Assembly: GCA_024695725.1 (NCBI GenBank)
Contig: JAILHQ010000122.1
Location: forward strand, 1-25,303
From: Cyanobacteria bacterium RUI128
Lineage (GTDB): Bacteria; Cyanobacteriota; Vampirovibrionia; Gastranaerophilales; Gastranaerophilaceae
DNA: 25,303 bases
Reading direction: 5' to 3'
The first letter of the stretch is position 1. Every line of letters begins with the position of its first letter. Of this stretch, positions 1-7,591 are shown piece by piece. The position numbers were made by a program, and so were the translations under genes. The notes below the pieces were generated by a model that was not told the DNA's origin, ran no database searches, and saw nothing but the letters and a program-made list of their open reading frames with translations.

Positions 1-433
1 AGGTACTGAAGATATTATCGATAAGATTTCAGGCGGATGGTTTGAATTTGATACATTGATTGCAACACCTGATTGTATGGGTATGTTAGGTAAATTAGGT
101 AGAGTGTTAGGTCCTAAGGGCTTGATGCCAAACCCTAAGACCGGTACTGTTACATTAGACGTTGCAGGTGCAGTCAAGGCTGCTAAAGCAGGTAAAGTTG
201 AATTCCGTGCTGACAAGCAGGGTATGATTCACTGTCCTGTCGGAAAGGTTAAATTCCCGGCTGACGATATCGTTAAGAACTTTGCTACATTGGCGGATGC
301 TATTATCAAGGCTAAACCGTCTTCAGCAAAAGGTACATTCGTTAAGTCAGTCTATATTACTACAACTATGGGACCAAGCATCAAGTTAGACAGCAAAGGT
401 TTAGCTGCTGAGGTTAAGGAATTAGTTGGGTAA
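1..433 (+). CDS. rplA: 50S ribosomal protein L1, 3' part only
   Basis: Ribosomal protein L1 binds 23S rRNA at the L1 stalk and helps release deacylated tRNA; in many bacteria it also represses its own operon. The frame is open from base 2, so the gene begins upstream of the window; 143 residues are visible of about 230 usual for the family. The block [19 protein letters not shown] is the L1 signature, and the C-terminal stretch [16 protein letters not shown] is also typical. A strong terminator follows 28 nt after the stop, and the next gene is on the other strand. The usual downstream partners rplJ and rplL are therefore absent here. Confidence 0.97.
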   Translation, partial: GTEDIIDKISGGWFEFDTLIATPDCMGMLGKLGRVLGPKGLMPNPKTGTVTLDVAGAVKAAKAGKVEFRADKQGMIHCPVGKVKFPADDIVKNFATLADAIIKAKPSSAKGTFVKSVYITTTMGPSIKLDSKGLAAEVKELVG

Positions 434-461
434 TTCAACAAAGATTGTTGGTTGATACTTT

Positions 462-494
462 GGGGTTGATGAAAATTTTCAACCCCTTTTTTTT
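462..494 (+). terminator. Intrinsic terminator after rplA
   Basis: An 8-bp stem (GGGGTTGA at 462-469 with TCAACCCC at 479-486) is followed directly by eight T residues. It lies 28 nt beyond the rplA stop and should end the ribosomal protein transcript. Confidence 0.9.
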
Positions 495-755
495 GCGGAT
501 TTTGCGTAGAGTGAAGCGAAGCGAAACTCGAAGGAACACCGAAAAAGTGAACGACAAATTTGCGCCAGCAAATATAAAGTGAACGACTTGAAGGTGTGAA
601 GCAATAATCCAAGACGGCGGATTTTGCGTAGAGTGAAGCGAAGCGAAACTCGAAGTGACACCGAAAAAGTGAACGACAAATTTGCGCCAGCAAATAAAGA
701 GTGAACGACTTGAAGGTGTGAAGCAATAATCCAAGATGGCGATTTTGCGTAGAGT
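495..755 (+). repeat. 122-bp direct tandem repeat, two copies plus the start of a third
   Basis: Units start at 495, 617 and 739, an exact 122-bp period. Copies one and two differ at only a few positions; the third stops after about 17 bp, where the sequence switches to the TACATTTACCCC motif. Each unit carries two copies of AGTGAACGAC and a small hairpin, ATTTGC-GCCA-GCAAAT. The array fills most of the gene-free stretch between the rplA terminator and the terminator of the sigma gene. Open frames across it on the minus strand only reflect the repeat and do not look like genes. Confidence 0.9.
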
Positions 756-774
756 GTAATACATTTACCCCTCT

Positions 775-807
775 ACAAAAAAATAAAACTCTCTAAATAA
801 GAGAGTT
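775..807 (-). terminator. Intrinsic terminator of the group 2 sigma gene
   Basis: The stem AACTCTCT (787-794) pairs with AGAGAGTT (800-807) around a 5-nt loop. On the minus strand the stem is followed by a T-rich run (775-786). It lies 24 nt beyond the stop of the sigma gene. Confidence 0.85.
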
Positions 808-830
808 GGTTGAGCATAGAGTATATATGA

Positions 831-1733
831 TTATGAAAGGTAATCTCTAAACTGAAGTATATTTTCTTTTGTCCTTAGTTTTTTCAGTGCCTGGCTTTCG
901 AGTTGTCGTATTCTTTCTTTTGAGAACCCCATTTCCAATCCGAGTTGTTCGAGAGTCATATATTTGCTGTTATTGAGTTCAAACCGGTGAGTAATAATTT
1001 TCTTTTCTCTGTTATCGAGGTATTCAAAGAGTTTTTCCACATCGCAGGAAATACTTCCTGATTCTGCAAAGAACTCAGGTGCGTGGCAGGTTGTATCTTC
1101 AATGAAGTCTGATATGGACAGATCTTCCGTAACTGGTGTTTCGAGGCTAATCGGCTCATTGAAGATGGCTTTTTTAACTGATTCAAGTTTCTTTGGTGAC
1201 ATTTTCAGCCTATCGCACAATTCTTCATCGTTGGGTTCTCTGTCCAGCTCGAGTGACAGTTTTGTGTGTGCCCGTTTATAGCTTTTTATTTTATCTATCA
1301 TATGTACAGGTATTCTTATTGTTCTTGAATTATTTGCGATAGCTCTTGATATTGTTTGCCGTATCCACCAGGTCGCATAGGTTGAGAACTTAAAATTCTT
1401 TTTATAATCAAATTTTTCCGCAGCCTTTATCAGTCCGAGTGCACCTTCCTGAACGAGATCCATAAACAGAACTCCGTTTCCGATATAGTGTTTGGCTATG
1501 CTTATAACAAGCCTGAGGTTTGATTTTACAAGTTTTCTTATTGCGGCTTTTCGTTCTTTCCTGTTTCCTTCGGTAATAGTTTTCCCCAGTTGCAATTCTT
1601 CCTCTCTTGATATCATTTTAGTTCTGCCGACATCTTTAAGATACATTTGTAAGATATCATCATCAAATGCAATACAATCAAACGATTTCGGCTCATTTAT
1701 GTATAAATCTTCGCATTCTGCAGTGTTCTTCAT
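831..1733 (-). CDS. RNA polymerase sigma factor, RpoD-like group 2 sigma-70
   Basis: The product is a 300-aa sigma-70 factor with short region 1.2 ([14 protein letters not shown], 24-37), region 2 (about 70-140, with [11 protein letters not shown] for -10 binding and melting), region 3 and region 4 with its helix-turn-helix (about 258-287, ending in [14 protein letters not shown]). It lacks the long acidic region 1.1 of the primary sigma factor. Together with its small size this points to a non-essential group 2 factor, the class that Cyanobacteria carry in several copies for stress and nutrient responses. A GGGAG ribosome binding site lies 13 nt before the ATG. The upstream region holds a cluster of GGGGTAAAT repeats. 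It could instead be a reduced primary sigma factor, but the missing region 1.1 argues against that. Confidence 0.92.
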   Translation of the reverse strand: MKNTAECEDLYINEPKSFDCIAFDDDILQMYLKDVGRTKMISREEELQLGKTITEGNRKERKAAIRKLVKSNLRLVISIAKHYIGNGVLFMDLVQEGALGLIKAAEKFDYKKNFKFSTYATWWIRQTISRAIANNSRTIRIPVHMIDKIKSYKRAHTKLSLELDREPNDEELCDRLKMSPKKLESVKKAIFNEPISLETPVTEDLSISDFIEDTTCHAPEFFAESGSISCDVEKLFEYLDNREKKIITHRFELNNSKYMTLEQLGLEMGFSKERIRQLESQALKKLRTKENILQFRDYLS

Positions 1734-1786
1734 TGCTTTCTTCTCTCCCTTGCTATTCTTTTATCACTTACTCCCTACGTTTTCCT

Positions 1787-1827
1787 ATGTATTTATTCCC
1801 ATACATTTACCCCATACATTTACCCCC
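1787..1827 (-). repeat. GGGGTAAAT short tandem repeat cluster
   Basis: Three units of a 13-bp repeat read on the minus strand as GGGGTAAATGTAT, the last one degenerate. Exact ATTTACCCC copies lie at 1805-1813 and 1818-1826. The cluster sits in the divergent intergenic region, about 55-95 nt upstream of the sigma gene ATG. Confidence 0.8.
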
Positions 1828-1897
1828 TCTTATTCATTTAGACGATAATTTTGATAAAATGTTGCATAAATTGGGAATTATAGTAATAATAAAAGAT

Positions 1898-4435
1898 ATG
1901 GATCCGTTATATTTACGTAAAATGAGAGTAGGGGCTAACGAACTACCGCTGAGGCAACAGACCCTTACCCCCCAAGATGCTGACACGCAAAAAGCTACTC
2001 AGCCAAAGCCTGCTGAGGGTGAAGTTGTTGTGCAGGAGGATGGTAAGAACGGTACTAAAAATACAGATTTGCGCAACCAGTCCGAACAGCTCATGAAGGA
2101 AATGCGTGACGAGATGCTCACCCCGAAACAGTTCAAGATGAACTATCTTGCTAGTATGGAGCGGGCGAACTATGTAAAGAAGGTTATGAATCTTCCTCGC
2201 ACGTTACCTGAGCTGTTGATACAACTTCAGAACCCTGATTTGGCGAAAGACGTCAAGAATGTAATGATGCAGCCGATTCCGGCGCCTGACAGTAAAAAAG
2301 AAGAGGGTAAGATTAAAGACAATCTTCCTGACGGTAGCAGGCGTGCTCCGACAGAACAGGGTGAAAAACATTATGACCGGGCACCGGCTGACGGTTTTCA
2401 GGAGGTGTTAACACGAGAAGAGGGAAGGAAAGAAGCGATTTTGCGCCACTACAACAACCCTTTACCCGAAGAAAATCAGGGTGCAAATAATAAAGGAGTA
2501 AATAATGGGGTAAATAATGGGGTAAATAATGCTCAAAACAACCTTCAACAGCCTCAGGGTGAGCAGGCCCGACCTCAACAACAGGCACAACCGCAGGTAC
2601 AGCCTCAGCAACAAGTACAGCAACCTGTCCTAAATAATCAACCGATTCAACAACAATCCCTTCAGCCGCAACAGCCTCAGCCAGTTGTGAATGAGCAACC
2701 GCAGGTACAACCGCAACCGCAAGTACAGCAACCTGTTGTAAATAATCAACCGATTCAACAGCAACCTGTTCAGCCGCAACAGCCTCAGCCAGTTGTGAAC
2801 GAGCAACCGCAGGTGCAACCGCAACCGCAAGTTCAGCAACCTGTCGTAAATAATCAACCGATTCAACAACAACCCCTTCAGCCGCAACAGCCTCAGCCTG
2901 TTGTGAATGAACAACCACAGGTACAGCCTCAGCAACAAGTACAGCAACCTGTTGTAAATAATCAACCGATTCAACAGCAACCTGTTCAGCCGCAACAGCC
3001 TCAGCCTGTTGTGAATGAACAACCACAGGTACAGCCTCAGCAACAAGTACAGCAGCCTGTCGTAAATAATCAACCGATTCAGCAACAACCGGTTCAACCG
3101 CAACAGCCTCAGCCAGTTGTGAATGAACAGCCACAGGTACAGCCTCAGCAACAAGTACAGCAACCTGTCGTAAATAATCAACCGATTCAGCAACAACCGG
3201 TTCAACCGCAACAGCCTCAGCCAGTTGTAAATGAACAACCACAGGTTCAGCCTCAGCAACCTGCTCAGCCGAATGTGCAGCCACAACAACCTGTACAACC
3301 GCAACCGCATGTTAGACCCGGTGTTGTTGATAACAGACCGCAGCAGCCTGTTGAGCCTCGTTCCAATATGCAGCCTGATAATTTGCCAAGAGCTCAGGAA
3401 CCACCTGTTCTGAATGCGCGAGTTGAGCATAACGAACTAGGACTGCGCCATAATATACCTGAAAGACAGCCAGTCAGACCAAATTTGAATGATGCACTAA
3501 GATATAACGATTTCCGTATGGATAACAGAATAGCGTTTGATAACAGCAGGCAGATTCTTGATTCAAGAATGCCTCTTGATAACAGGCCGCCAATAAATAA
3601 TATAGTACCGCCACACCATCATCATATTGACGACAGGCATGCACATCACAGACATTCTGAAAGACCGATGGAACCTCCGCCACAGCCAAAAACTGAAAAT
3701 AAACAGGCTGAAGCTGCAGCAAATTTGTATGCTAATCTTTCAATGAATGATATGCAAAACCCGACTCTTACGCAAATGCGTCAAAGGCTTACGGATGATG
3801 CGATAGAACTGTTGTTTACCGGACTGATTAACCTGAATGACTTGTCAAAAACTCTGAAACATAACGGTCAGGATGCCCGTTCAAAACTGATTTTGGCTAT
3901 GGCAAATGCTTCAAAACAGGGTATTGATAATTCTCAGCTTGCGAGCACAATGAAAATGGTTTCGGAGAGTATGGCTGCGGAAGAAAATAACCCTGCATCA
4001 ATACTTAAAAATATCATAATGTTATATTTACCGTGGTATCCGCTTCAGGAAGGGGTTGGTTTTAACCTTTCCATTGAAACTATGCCCGGCAGTTCTGATT
4101 TTTCATCGCTTCTGAAGGTGTTTATCCAAACAAGAAATTACGGTAATGTTAACGGTTCGCTTGTGCTAATGAGCGGGAATACGGTTGATATGAACATTCA
4201 GTGTAATGAAACTTTCCCGAAAACCGATTTACTTGAAAGGATGAAGGATGTGACCCAAAACCATTCAATGCAGTCCAATATTACTGTAGAAGAACGTGCC
4301 CAGATGGCAAATGAAATGGCTAATCAGCAGGCAAAGGTTAATCTTTCATCTACTTATGAGCTTAACCCGTTTCTGCTATTGATGGCTCATTCCTTTATTA
4401 AAAACACGATTATCATTGACAGCGGAGCCCAATAA
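1898..4435 (+). CDS. Gln/Pro-repeat protein with possible FliK-like C-terminal domain
   Basis: An 845-aa protein of unknown function. The start at 1898 is chosen because the longer frame upstream gives an unconvincing hydrophobic tail, and a -10-like AATAAT lies 7 nt before this ATG; no ribosome binding site is visible. Parts in order: an N-terminal domain (about 60-130) with NYLASMERANYVKKVMNLPRT; a GVNN triplet (200-211); six 36-residue repeats rich in Gln, Pro and Val (231-446); a His-rich patch (about 571-590); and a folded C-terminal region (about 600-845). That region contains LYLPWYPL and then LLKVFIQTRNYGNVNGSLVL, a pattern like the C-terminal domain of FliK hook-length proteins. The FliK link is weak and made by eye. 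No signal peptide or membrane segment is seen. The stop lies 1 nt from the convergent gene's stop. Confidence 0.75.
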   Translation: MDPLYLRKMRVGANELPLRQQTLTPQDADTQKATQPKPAEGEVVVQEDGKNGTKNTDLRNQSEQLMKEMRDEMLTPKQFKMNYLASMERANYVKKVMNLPRTLPELLIQLQNPDLAKDVKNVMMQPIPAPDSKKEEGKIKDNLPDGSRRAPTEQGEKHYDRAPADGFQEVLTREEGRKEAILRHYNNPLPEENQGANNKGVNNGVNNGVNNAQNNLQQPQGEQARPQQQAQPQVQPQQQVQQPVLNNQPIQQQSLQPQQPQPVVNEQPQVQPQPQVQQPVVNNQPIQQQPVQPQQPQPVVNEQPQVQPQPQVQQPVVNNQPIQQQPLQPQQPQPVVNEQPQVQPQQQVQQPVVNNQPIQQQPVQPQQPQPVVNEQPQVQPQQQVQQPVVNNQPIQQQPVQPQQPQPVVNEQPQVQPQQQVQQPVVNNQPIQQQPVQPQQPQPVVNEQPQVQPQQPAQPNVQPQQPVQPQPHVRPGVVDNRPQQPVEPRSNMQPDNLPRAQEPPVLNARVEHNELGLRHNIPERQPVRPNLNDALRYNDFRMDNRIAFDNSRQILDSRMPLDNRPPINNIVPPHHHHIDDRHAHHRHSERPMEPPPQPKTENKQAEAAANLYANLSMNDMQNPTLTQMRQRLTDDAIELLFTGLINLNDLSKTLKHNGQDARSKLILAMANASKQGIDNSQLASTMKMVSESMAAEENNPASILKNIIMLYLPWYPLQEGVGFNLSIETMPGSSDFSSLLKVFIQTRNYGNVNGSLVLMSGNTVDMNIQCNETFPKTDLLERMKDVTQNHSMQSNITVEERAQMANEMANQQAKVNLSSTYELNPFLLLMAHSFIKNTIIIDSGAQ
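2588..3235 (+). repeat. Six in-frame 108-bp coding tandem repeats
   Basis: Six consecutive 108-bp units begin at 2588, 2696, 2804, 2912, 3020 and 3128, with a partial seventh from 3236. Each encodes 36 residues with the core VVNNQPIQQQPVQPQQPQ. Units four to six are nearly identical in DNA as well as protein, which suggests recent expansion and probable copy-number variation between strains. Confidence 0.95.
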
Positions 4436-4436
4436 A

Positions 4437-5333
4437 TTACAGTATGCATGCAAGCACCATAAGAATCATTGCACCGATTTGCATTGCGGTATTAAGTCTT
4501 TGCTGAAACTTGTTGCTGTCGTATTTTGACGAACTGCGTTTCCCTTTGTATGCGCTTTCGAGCCTGTGAATACGTTCATCTTCGTTATCGTAATAAAATT
4601 CGGTATCAAAGACAGAGTTTTCAAGTCTTGCAAGCCTGTCGTTCGGGCTTTCGTCAGGGAAGGTGTTATGCAGAAAGTTCTTTTCAAGTTGTGAAATTCG
4701 GGAGGAATTGTCTGGGGTATAGTATGAGTGTGGCTTTTTCGGCCAGAGTTTGCTCATATCCCAGCCGTTTTCAAGAATTTCGTCTGAACTGTATTCCGGC
4801 AGAACTATTTCATCATCGTCATAATAATCGTATCTGTCTGCAACTGTGTCTGTTTTACAGACTTTACCCTTTATTCTTTCAACTCTGGTGTAAAAATCGT
4901 CTGTGTCATAGACTCTGTTAAATATTTGTTTTTCTATTGCGACAAGTCTTGAATGAAGTGACTGTGTCGGTTTTGATGTTATATTCAGTGTCCGCTCGAC
5001 CTCTTTTATAATAGGATAATCAACACTGCTGTCAGGTGTGTTTTCGGCAATTTCTTCTCCCATATCGACACAGGGTTCAACCTCTCGTCCTATAAGATCA
5101 GCATTAAGGTCAGATGAAAGCCTTTTTAGCCTGTCTGATACGTTCCCGTTTTTCCTTTTGCCATAAACTTGTTCTTCAAGTCTTGACAGCCTTGTTTCTG
5201 TTTTTTGACCCGAATAATTTGCACCAAGTACGGAATTTTCCATTTTGGTCAGAGTTTCTGTGCCGATATCTGCTGCTGATACGCCGTAAACGGTTATAAT
5301 CACAGAGAGTAAATATATAAGCAATTTTTTCAT
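4437..5333 (-). CDS. Secreted or membrane-anchored coiled-coil repeat protein
   Basis: A 298-aa protein of unknown function. It starts with a clear signal peptide (MKKLLIYLLSVIITVYGVSAA, likely cleaved after VSA) and ends in a hydrophobic segment (about 279-298) that could anchor it. Between them lie three degenerate modules in which an L/I-x-x-[LIM]-E heptad-like motif recurs with RL spacers: RLSRLEEQVYGK, RLVAIEKQIFNR, and RISQLEKNF followed by RLARLENSVFD and RIHRLESAYKG. Acidic linkers rich in Asp and Tyr separate them. The ATG is supported by GTGAGG 7 nt upstream. cobO lies upstream on the same strand after a 113-nt gap holding a small inverted repeat. A cell-envelope role is inferred only from the targeting signals. 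Confidence 0.75.
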   Translation of the reverse strand: MKKLLIYLLSVIITVYGVSAADIGTETLTKMENSVLGANYSGQKTETRLSRLEEQVYGKRKNGNVSDRLKRLSSDLNADLIGREVEPCVDMGEEIAENTPDSSVDYPIIKEVERTLNITSKPTQSLHSRLVAIEKQIFNRVYDTDDFYTRVERIKGKVCKTDTVADRYDYYDDDEIVLPEYSSDEILENGWDMSKLWPKKPHSYYTPDNSSRISQLEKNFLHNTFPDESPNDRLARLENSVFDTEFYYDNEDERIHRLESAYKGKRSSSKYDSNKFQQRLNTAMQIGAMILMVLACIL

Positions 5334-5371
5334 AAAAAAACCTCACATTTATTTTTATGATAATTGCTCGT

Positions 5372-5387
5372 ATAGTGTTTATACTAT
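5372..5387 (-). promoter_or_regulatory. Small inverted repeat upstream of the signal-peptide protein
   Basis: ATAGT and ACTAT arms are separated by 6 nt, about 40-55 nt before the start at 5333. A TTGTTC hexamer lies just upstream of the dyad on the minus strand. It may mark an operator or promoter; the arms are short and the call is tentative. Confidence 0.25.
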
Positions 5388-5446
5388 TGAACAAAAAGGG
5401 CATTTAAAATCGGGAAATATAACCTGAAATTCGTAGTAAGAAGGTA

Positions 5447-6013
5447 TTAGTATTCAATACCTTTTCTGGCAGAAACCCCGATATCCCAATAGTGCTTTAC
5501 CGGTTCTATTTTTGAAACAAGGTGGGCAATTTCTATTATTTTAGGGTGAGCGTCACGTCCCGTCAGTACAATTTCCATATCGTCAGGCTTGTTCTTTAAT
5601 ACTTCAAGAACTTCTTCTACATTAACTATCCCAAGTGAAATCGCAATATTCATTTCGTCAAGAATTATCAGCTTGTATTCGTCGTTAACAATGGCGCGTT
5701 TTGCGACATCCCATCCGTTATGAATAGCTTTTTTGTCTTCTTCAGTTATGTTAGAGGAATAAACTATTCTGTCTAAGCCTGCCTGCATAATTGTCATGTT
5801 TTCCTGAATCTGACCTGACAGATTTCTGAAGGAATTCAGTTCCCCGTAGTCTTTTCCGCCTTTGGTAAACATTATTAGCAGAACCTTCCAGTTTCTTCCG
5901 AGCGCACGCATAGCCAAACCAAGAGATGCGGTAGTCTTGCCCTTACCGTCACCGGTGTATACCTGTATATATCCGTGTTGATCCCATAGAGGGTTTATAA
6001 GCTCATTTTCCAT
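5447..6013 (-). CDS. cobO: Corrinoid adenosyltransferase (CobO/CobA/BtuR type)
   Basis: This enzyme transfers the 5'-deoxyadenosyl group of ATP to cob(I)alamin or related corrinoids, giving the coenzyme form of B12; it acts in the cytoplasm. The 188-aa product has the modified P-loop GDGKGKTT (21-28) following VYT, the Walker B stretch LIILDEMN, and the family's C-terminal LTGRDAHPKIIEIAHLVSKI followed by a KHYWDIGVSARKGIEY ending. Length is normal. No other cobalamin genes are visible, so it may serve salvage rather than synthesis. The upstream region is shared with the divergent cyclo-ligase gene and holds GGGGTAAAC where a ribosome binding site or -10 box would be expected. The assignment is firm. 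Confidence 0.95.
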   Translation of the reverse strand: MENELINPLWDQHGYIQVYTGDGKGKTTASLGLAMRALGRNWKVLLIMFTKGGKDYGELNSFRNLSGQIQENMTIMQAGLDRIVYSSNITEEDKKAIHNGWDVAKRAIVNDEYKLIILDEMNIAISLGIVNVEEVLEVLKNKPDDMEIVLTGRDAHPKIIEIAHLVSKIEPVKHYWDIGVSARKGIEY

Positions 6014-6021
6014 AAAATTTG

Positions 6022-6051
6022 TTTACCCCGATACTTTTTTCATTGTATATT
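6022..6051 (+). promoter_or_regulatory. Candidate promoter of the cyclo-ligase gene (leaderless arrangement)
   Basis: TTTACC (6022-6027) and TATATT (6046-6051) are 18 nt apart. The -10 hexamer ends 6 nt before the ATG at 6058, so transcription would begin at or next to the start codon. No Shine-Dalgarno sequence is present. Confidence 0.4.
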
Positions 6052-6057
6052 AAAAAT

Positions 6058-6591
6058 ATGGATAAAAAAAGAGAAATCAGGATAAGGTCTAAAGGTATCA
6101 GAAAAACTTTAAATATAGCCGAAATCAGTAATCTGATAGTTGCTAATATCAGAGAGCTTGATGTATATAAATCGGCAGAGCATGTGATGCTCTTTTATCC
6201 ACTTGAAAACGAAATCGATTTGCGCGGTCTTTTATCTGATGGCAAGAAATTTTATTTTCCGAGAGTATGCGGAGAGGACTTAGAGGTTTGTCCGTATAAA
6301 CTCGGGGATGAGCTTTCCGTATCGGGGTTTAAGGTTATGGAGCCTGTAAGTGCGCCTGTTGATAAATCTGTTATAGATTTGGTTTTGGTGCCAGCACTTG
6401 CAGTTGATGAAAAATTTAACCGTATCGGCTATGGTAAGGGGTTCTATGACAGATTTGCGGAAGGGCTCAGAGGGCGCAGACTTGTGGTAATACCTGATGA
6501 ACTTGTGTTTGATGATGTTCCCTCAGATGCTAACGACAGAAAATGCGACGGTATTATAACGCAAAAAAAAGCCTCTTTTGACAGAGGCTAA
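6058..6591 (+). CDS. 5-formyltetrahydrofolate cyclo-ligase
   Basis: The enzyme converts 5-formyltetrahydrofolate to 5,10-methenyltetrahydrofolate using ATP, returning a storage form of folate to one-carbon metabolism. The 177-aa product has the usual basic N-terminus, the LVLVPALAVDEKFNRIGYGKGFYDRF block (substrate and nucleotide site) and the C-terminal DRKCDGIIT stretch. A TTG at 6019 is in frame, but it lies in the promoter region and adds nothing family-like, so 6058 is preferred. There is no visible ribosome binding site. The last residues (QKKASFDRG) extend past the normal family end and are encoded by a hairpin that acts as a terminator for the opposite strand. Confidence 0.93.
   Translation: MDKKREIRIRSKGIRKTLNIAEISNLIVANIRELDVYKSAEHVMLFYPLENEIDLRGLLSDGKKFYFPRVCGEDLEVCPYKLGDELSVSGFKVMEPVSAPVDKSVIDLVLVPALAVDEKFNRIGYGKGFYDRFAEGLRGRRLVVIPDELVFDDVPSDANDRKCDGIITQKKASFDRG
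6563..6589 (-). terminator. Intrinsic terminator for the 170-aa gene, inside the cyclo-ligase coding end
   Basis: AGCCTCT (6570-6576) pairs with AGAGGCT (6583-6589) around a 6-nt loop. On the minus strand the stem is followed by eight T residues; the plus strand has no T-run. It therefore terminates leftward transcription arriving from the gene at 6691-7203, about 100 nt after that gene's stop. Confidence 0.85.
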
Positions 6592-6690
6592 GGAATTTAG
6601 TTTATTATTGGTTATTAAGTAGATTGATTTTTCTGATTTAAAAACTTGTATTATTAAGTTTTGTTAAGCTTGACTACTTAGGTACGCTTA

Positions 6691-7203
6691 TTAACCCTGC
6701 ATACCGAAGCCGCCACCGATTTGAGACTTGATACCTGATGATATCTGTTGATCCATACCTTGTAATTCAGCCTGATATTCTTCACCGAGAGCTTTTAATC
6801 TTGTTGATTTGTTCTGCAGCTCTTTTTCCTTTTCATTCAATTTTGCTTGTAATTGTTTTTGAATTTGTTTACGCGCATTTTCATACATTTTTTGGTGCGC
6901 AATGAATTGAGCCTGTTGAGATGCATTTGCTCCAAACATACCGGAACTTATTGCCTGATTCATTTCGTTGCCTGCGATTTGTGATGCTGCATTGTGAATA
7001 TTTTGCAGTTCATAGAGTGCATCTCCGAATACCGAGCAAGGTAATGTTGAGATATCACCGATTCCTATTGAATCTTGAGAGAGAATTGATGAATACTTTG
7101 TTAAATCTTCAAGTTGATTACTGACTGTTGTTTGTTGATACTGAACATCGTGCAAATTGTTTTGCAGTTGAATCTTTCTTGCTAATAACATTAAGAAACC
7201 CAT
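6691..7203 (-). CDS. 170-aa coiled-coil protein, possibly related to the 1025-aa neighbour
   Basis: Unknown function. The 170-aa product starts MGFLMLLARKIQLQNNL, is largely helical by composition, has a strong coiled-coil stretch (about 110-150, with LNEKEKELQNKSTRLKALGE) and ends in a Gly-rich tail (IGGGFGMQG). The N-terminal helix with many Gln and Asn residues and the KEKEL...L...AEL helix resemble, by eye, the terminal helices of the 1025-aa protein encoded divergently across a shared 506-bp region. AGGTAGG lies 6 nt before the ATG, a strong ribosome binding site. No signal peptide is seen. A secreted or surface role is only a guess from the neighbour. Confidence 0.75.
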   Translation of the reverse strand: MGFLMLLARKIQLQNNLHDVQYQQTTVSNQLEDLTKYSSILSQDSIGIGDISTLPCSVFGDALYELQNIHNAASQIAGNEMNQAISSGMFGANASQQAQFIAHQKMYENARKQIQKQLQAKLNEKEKELQNKSTRLKALGEEYQAELQGMDQQISSGIKSQIGGGFGMQG

Positions 7204-7303
7204 AATAAACCTACCTTTTCCTTTAATAATAAACTAACCTTTTTCTCGTAAAATCACACTAAAGATTTTGTTTATCCTTTAGCAGTTTTGCTTTTGACTC
7301 AGA

Positions 7304-7323
7304 TTGATTAACCGCGTAATCAA
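7304..7323. promoter_or_regulatory. Perfect 7-bp inverted repeat, candidate operator
   Basis: TTGATTA (7304-7310) and TAATCAA (7317-7323) are perfect arms around ACCGCG, about 100 nt upstream of the leftward gene. The right arm sits where a -10 box would fall relative to TTGACT at 7294-7299. The size and symmetry suit a dimeric repressor. No T-run follows, so it is not a terminator. Confidence 0.4.
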
Positions 7324-7522
7324 CTTCTAAACTAACCTAACAAAATTCTTAAACTAACCTTTTGTCTAACCTTACACTTATATAAAGTTTTTTTGTTTTC
7401 GGGAATTGACTTTTTTGTTTAAGATGCTTTACAAAACTTAATATTGTTTTAAAAAGTCTTGTTACAACAGGGTTTTAGGGATGATACGGTATGACAGAAA
7501 CATAATTTGCCGAGGTTATTTT

Positions 7523-7591
7523 ATGTTGATTTCAATGGGCTGTTTGATACCGCTTTTGCTTTTTAGAATAAGTATCTTAATCAAATATTAA
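7523..7591 (+). CDS. Possible 22-aa hydrophobic peptide
   Basis: ATG at 7523 is preceded by GAGG with 7 nt spacing and opens a frame of 22 codons rich in Leu and Ile (starting MLISMGCLIPLLLF). It lies in the presumed 5' leader of the 1025-aa gene, so it could be a leader peptide or a small membrane peptide. A frame this short may arise by chance in AT-rich DNA, so confidence is low. Confidence 0.2.
   Translation: MLISMGCLIPLLLFRISILIKY

Noticed and set aside
495..755. CRISPR-like array
   Set aside because: The repeating unit is a contiguous 122 bp with no unique spacers, only two full copies exist, and no cas gene is present.
352..764. Several overlapping minus-strand reading frames of 66-124 codons
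   Set aside because: They run through the 122-bp tandem repeat and into the end of rplA antisense, repeat the same peptide and lack a convincing start signal.
1667..1897. Upstream extension of the Gln/Pro-repeat protein by 77 residues
   Set aside because: The extension overlaps the sigma gene's start antisense and the GGGGTAAAT cluster, and gives an odd Tyr/Pro/Leu-rich peptide; the ATG at 1898 has a -10-like box at a fitting distance.
2313..3430. Two long minus-strand frames (323 and 266 codons)
   Set aside because: They are antisense shadows of the Gln/Pro coding repeat, with Ala/Val/Glu or Leu/Arg low complexity caused by the 108-bp units.
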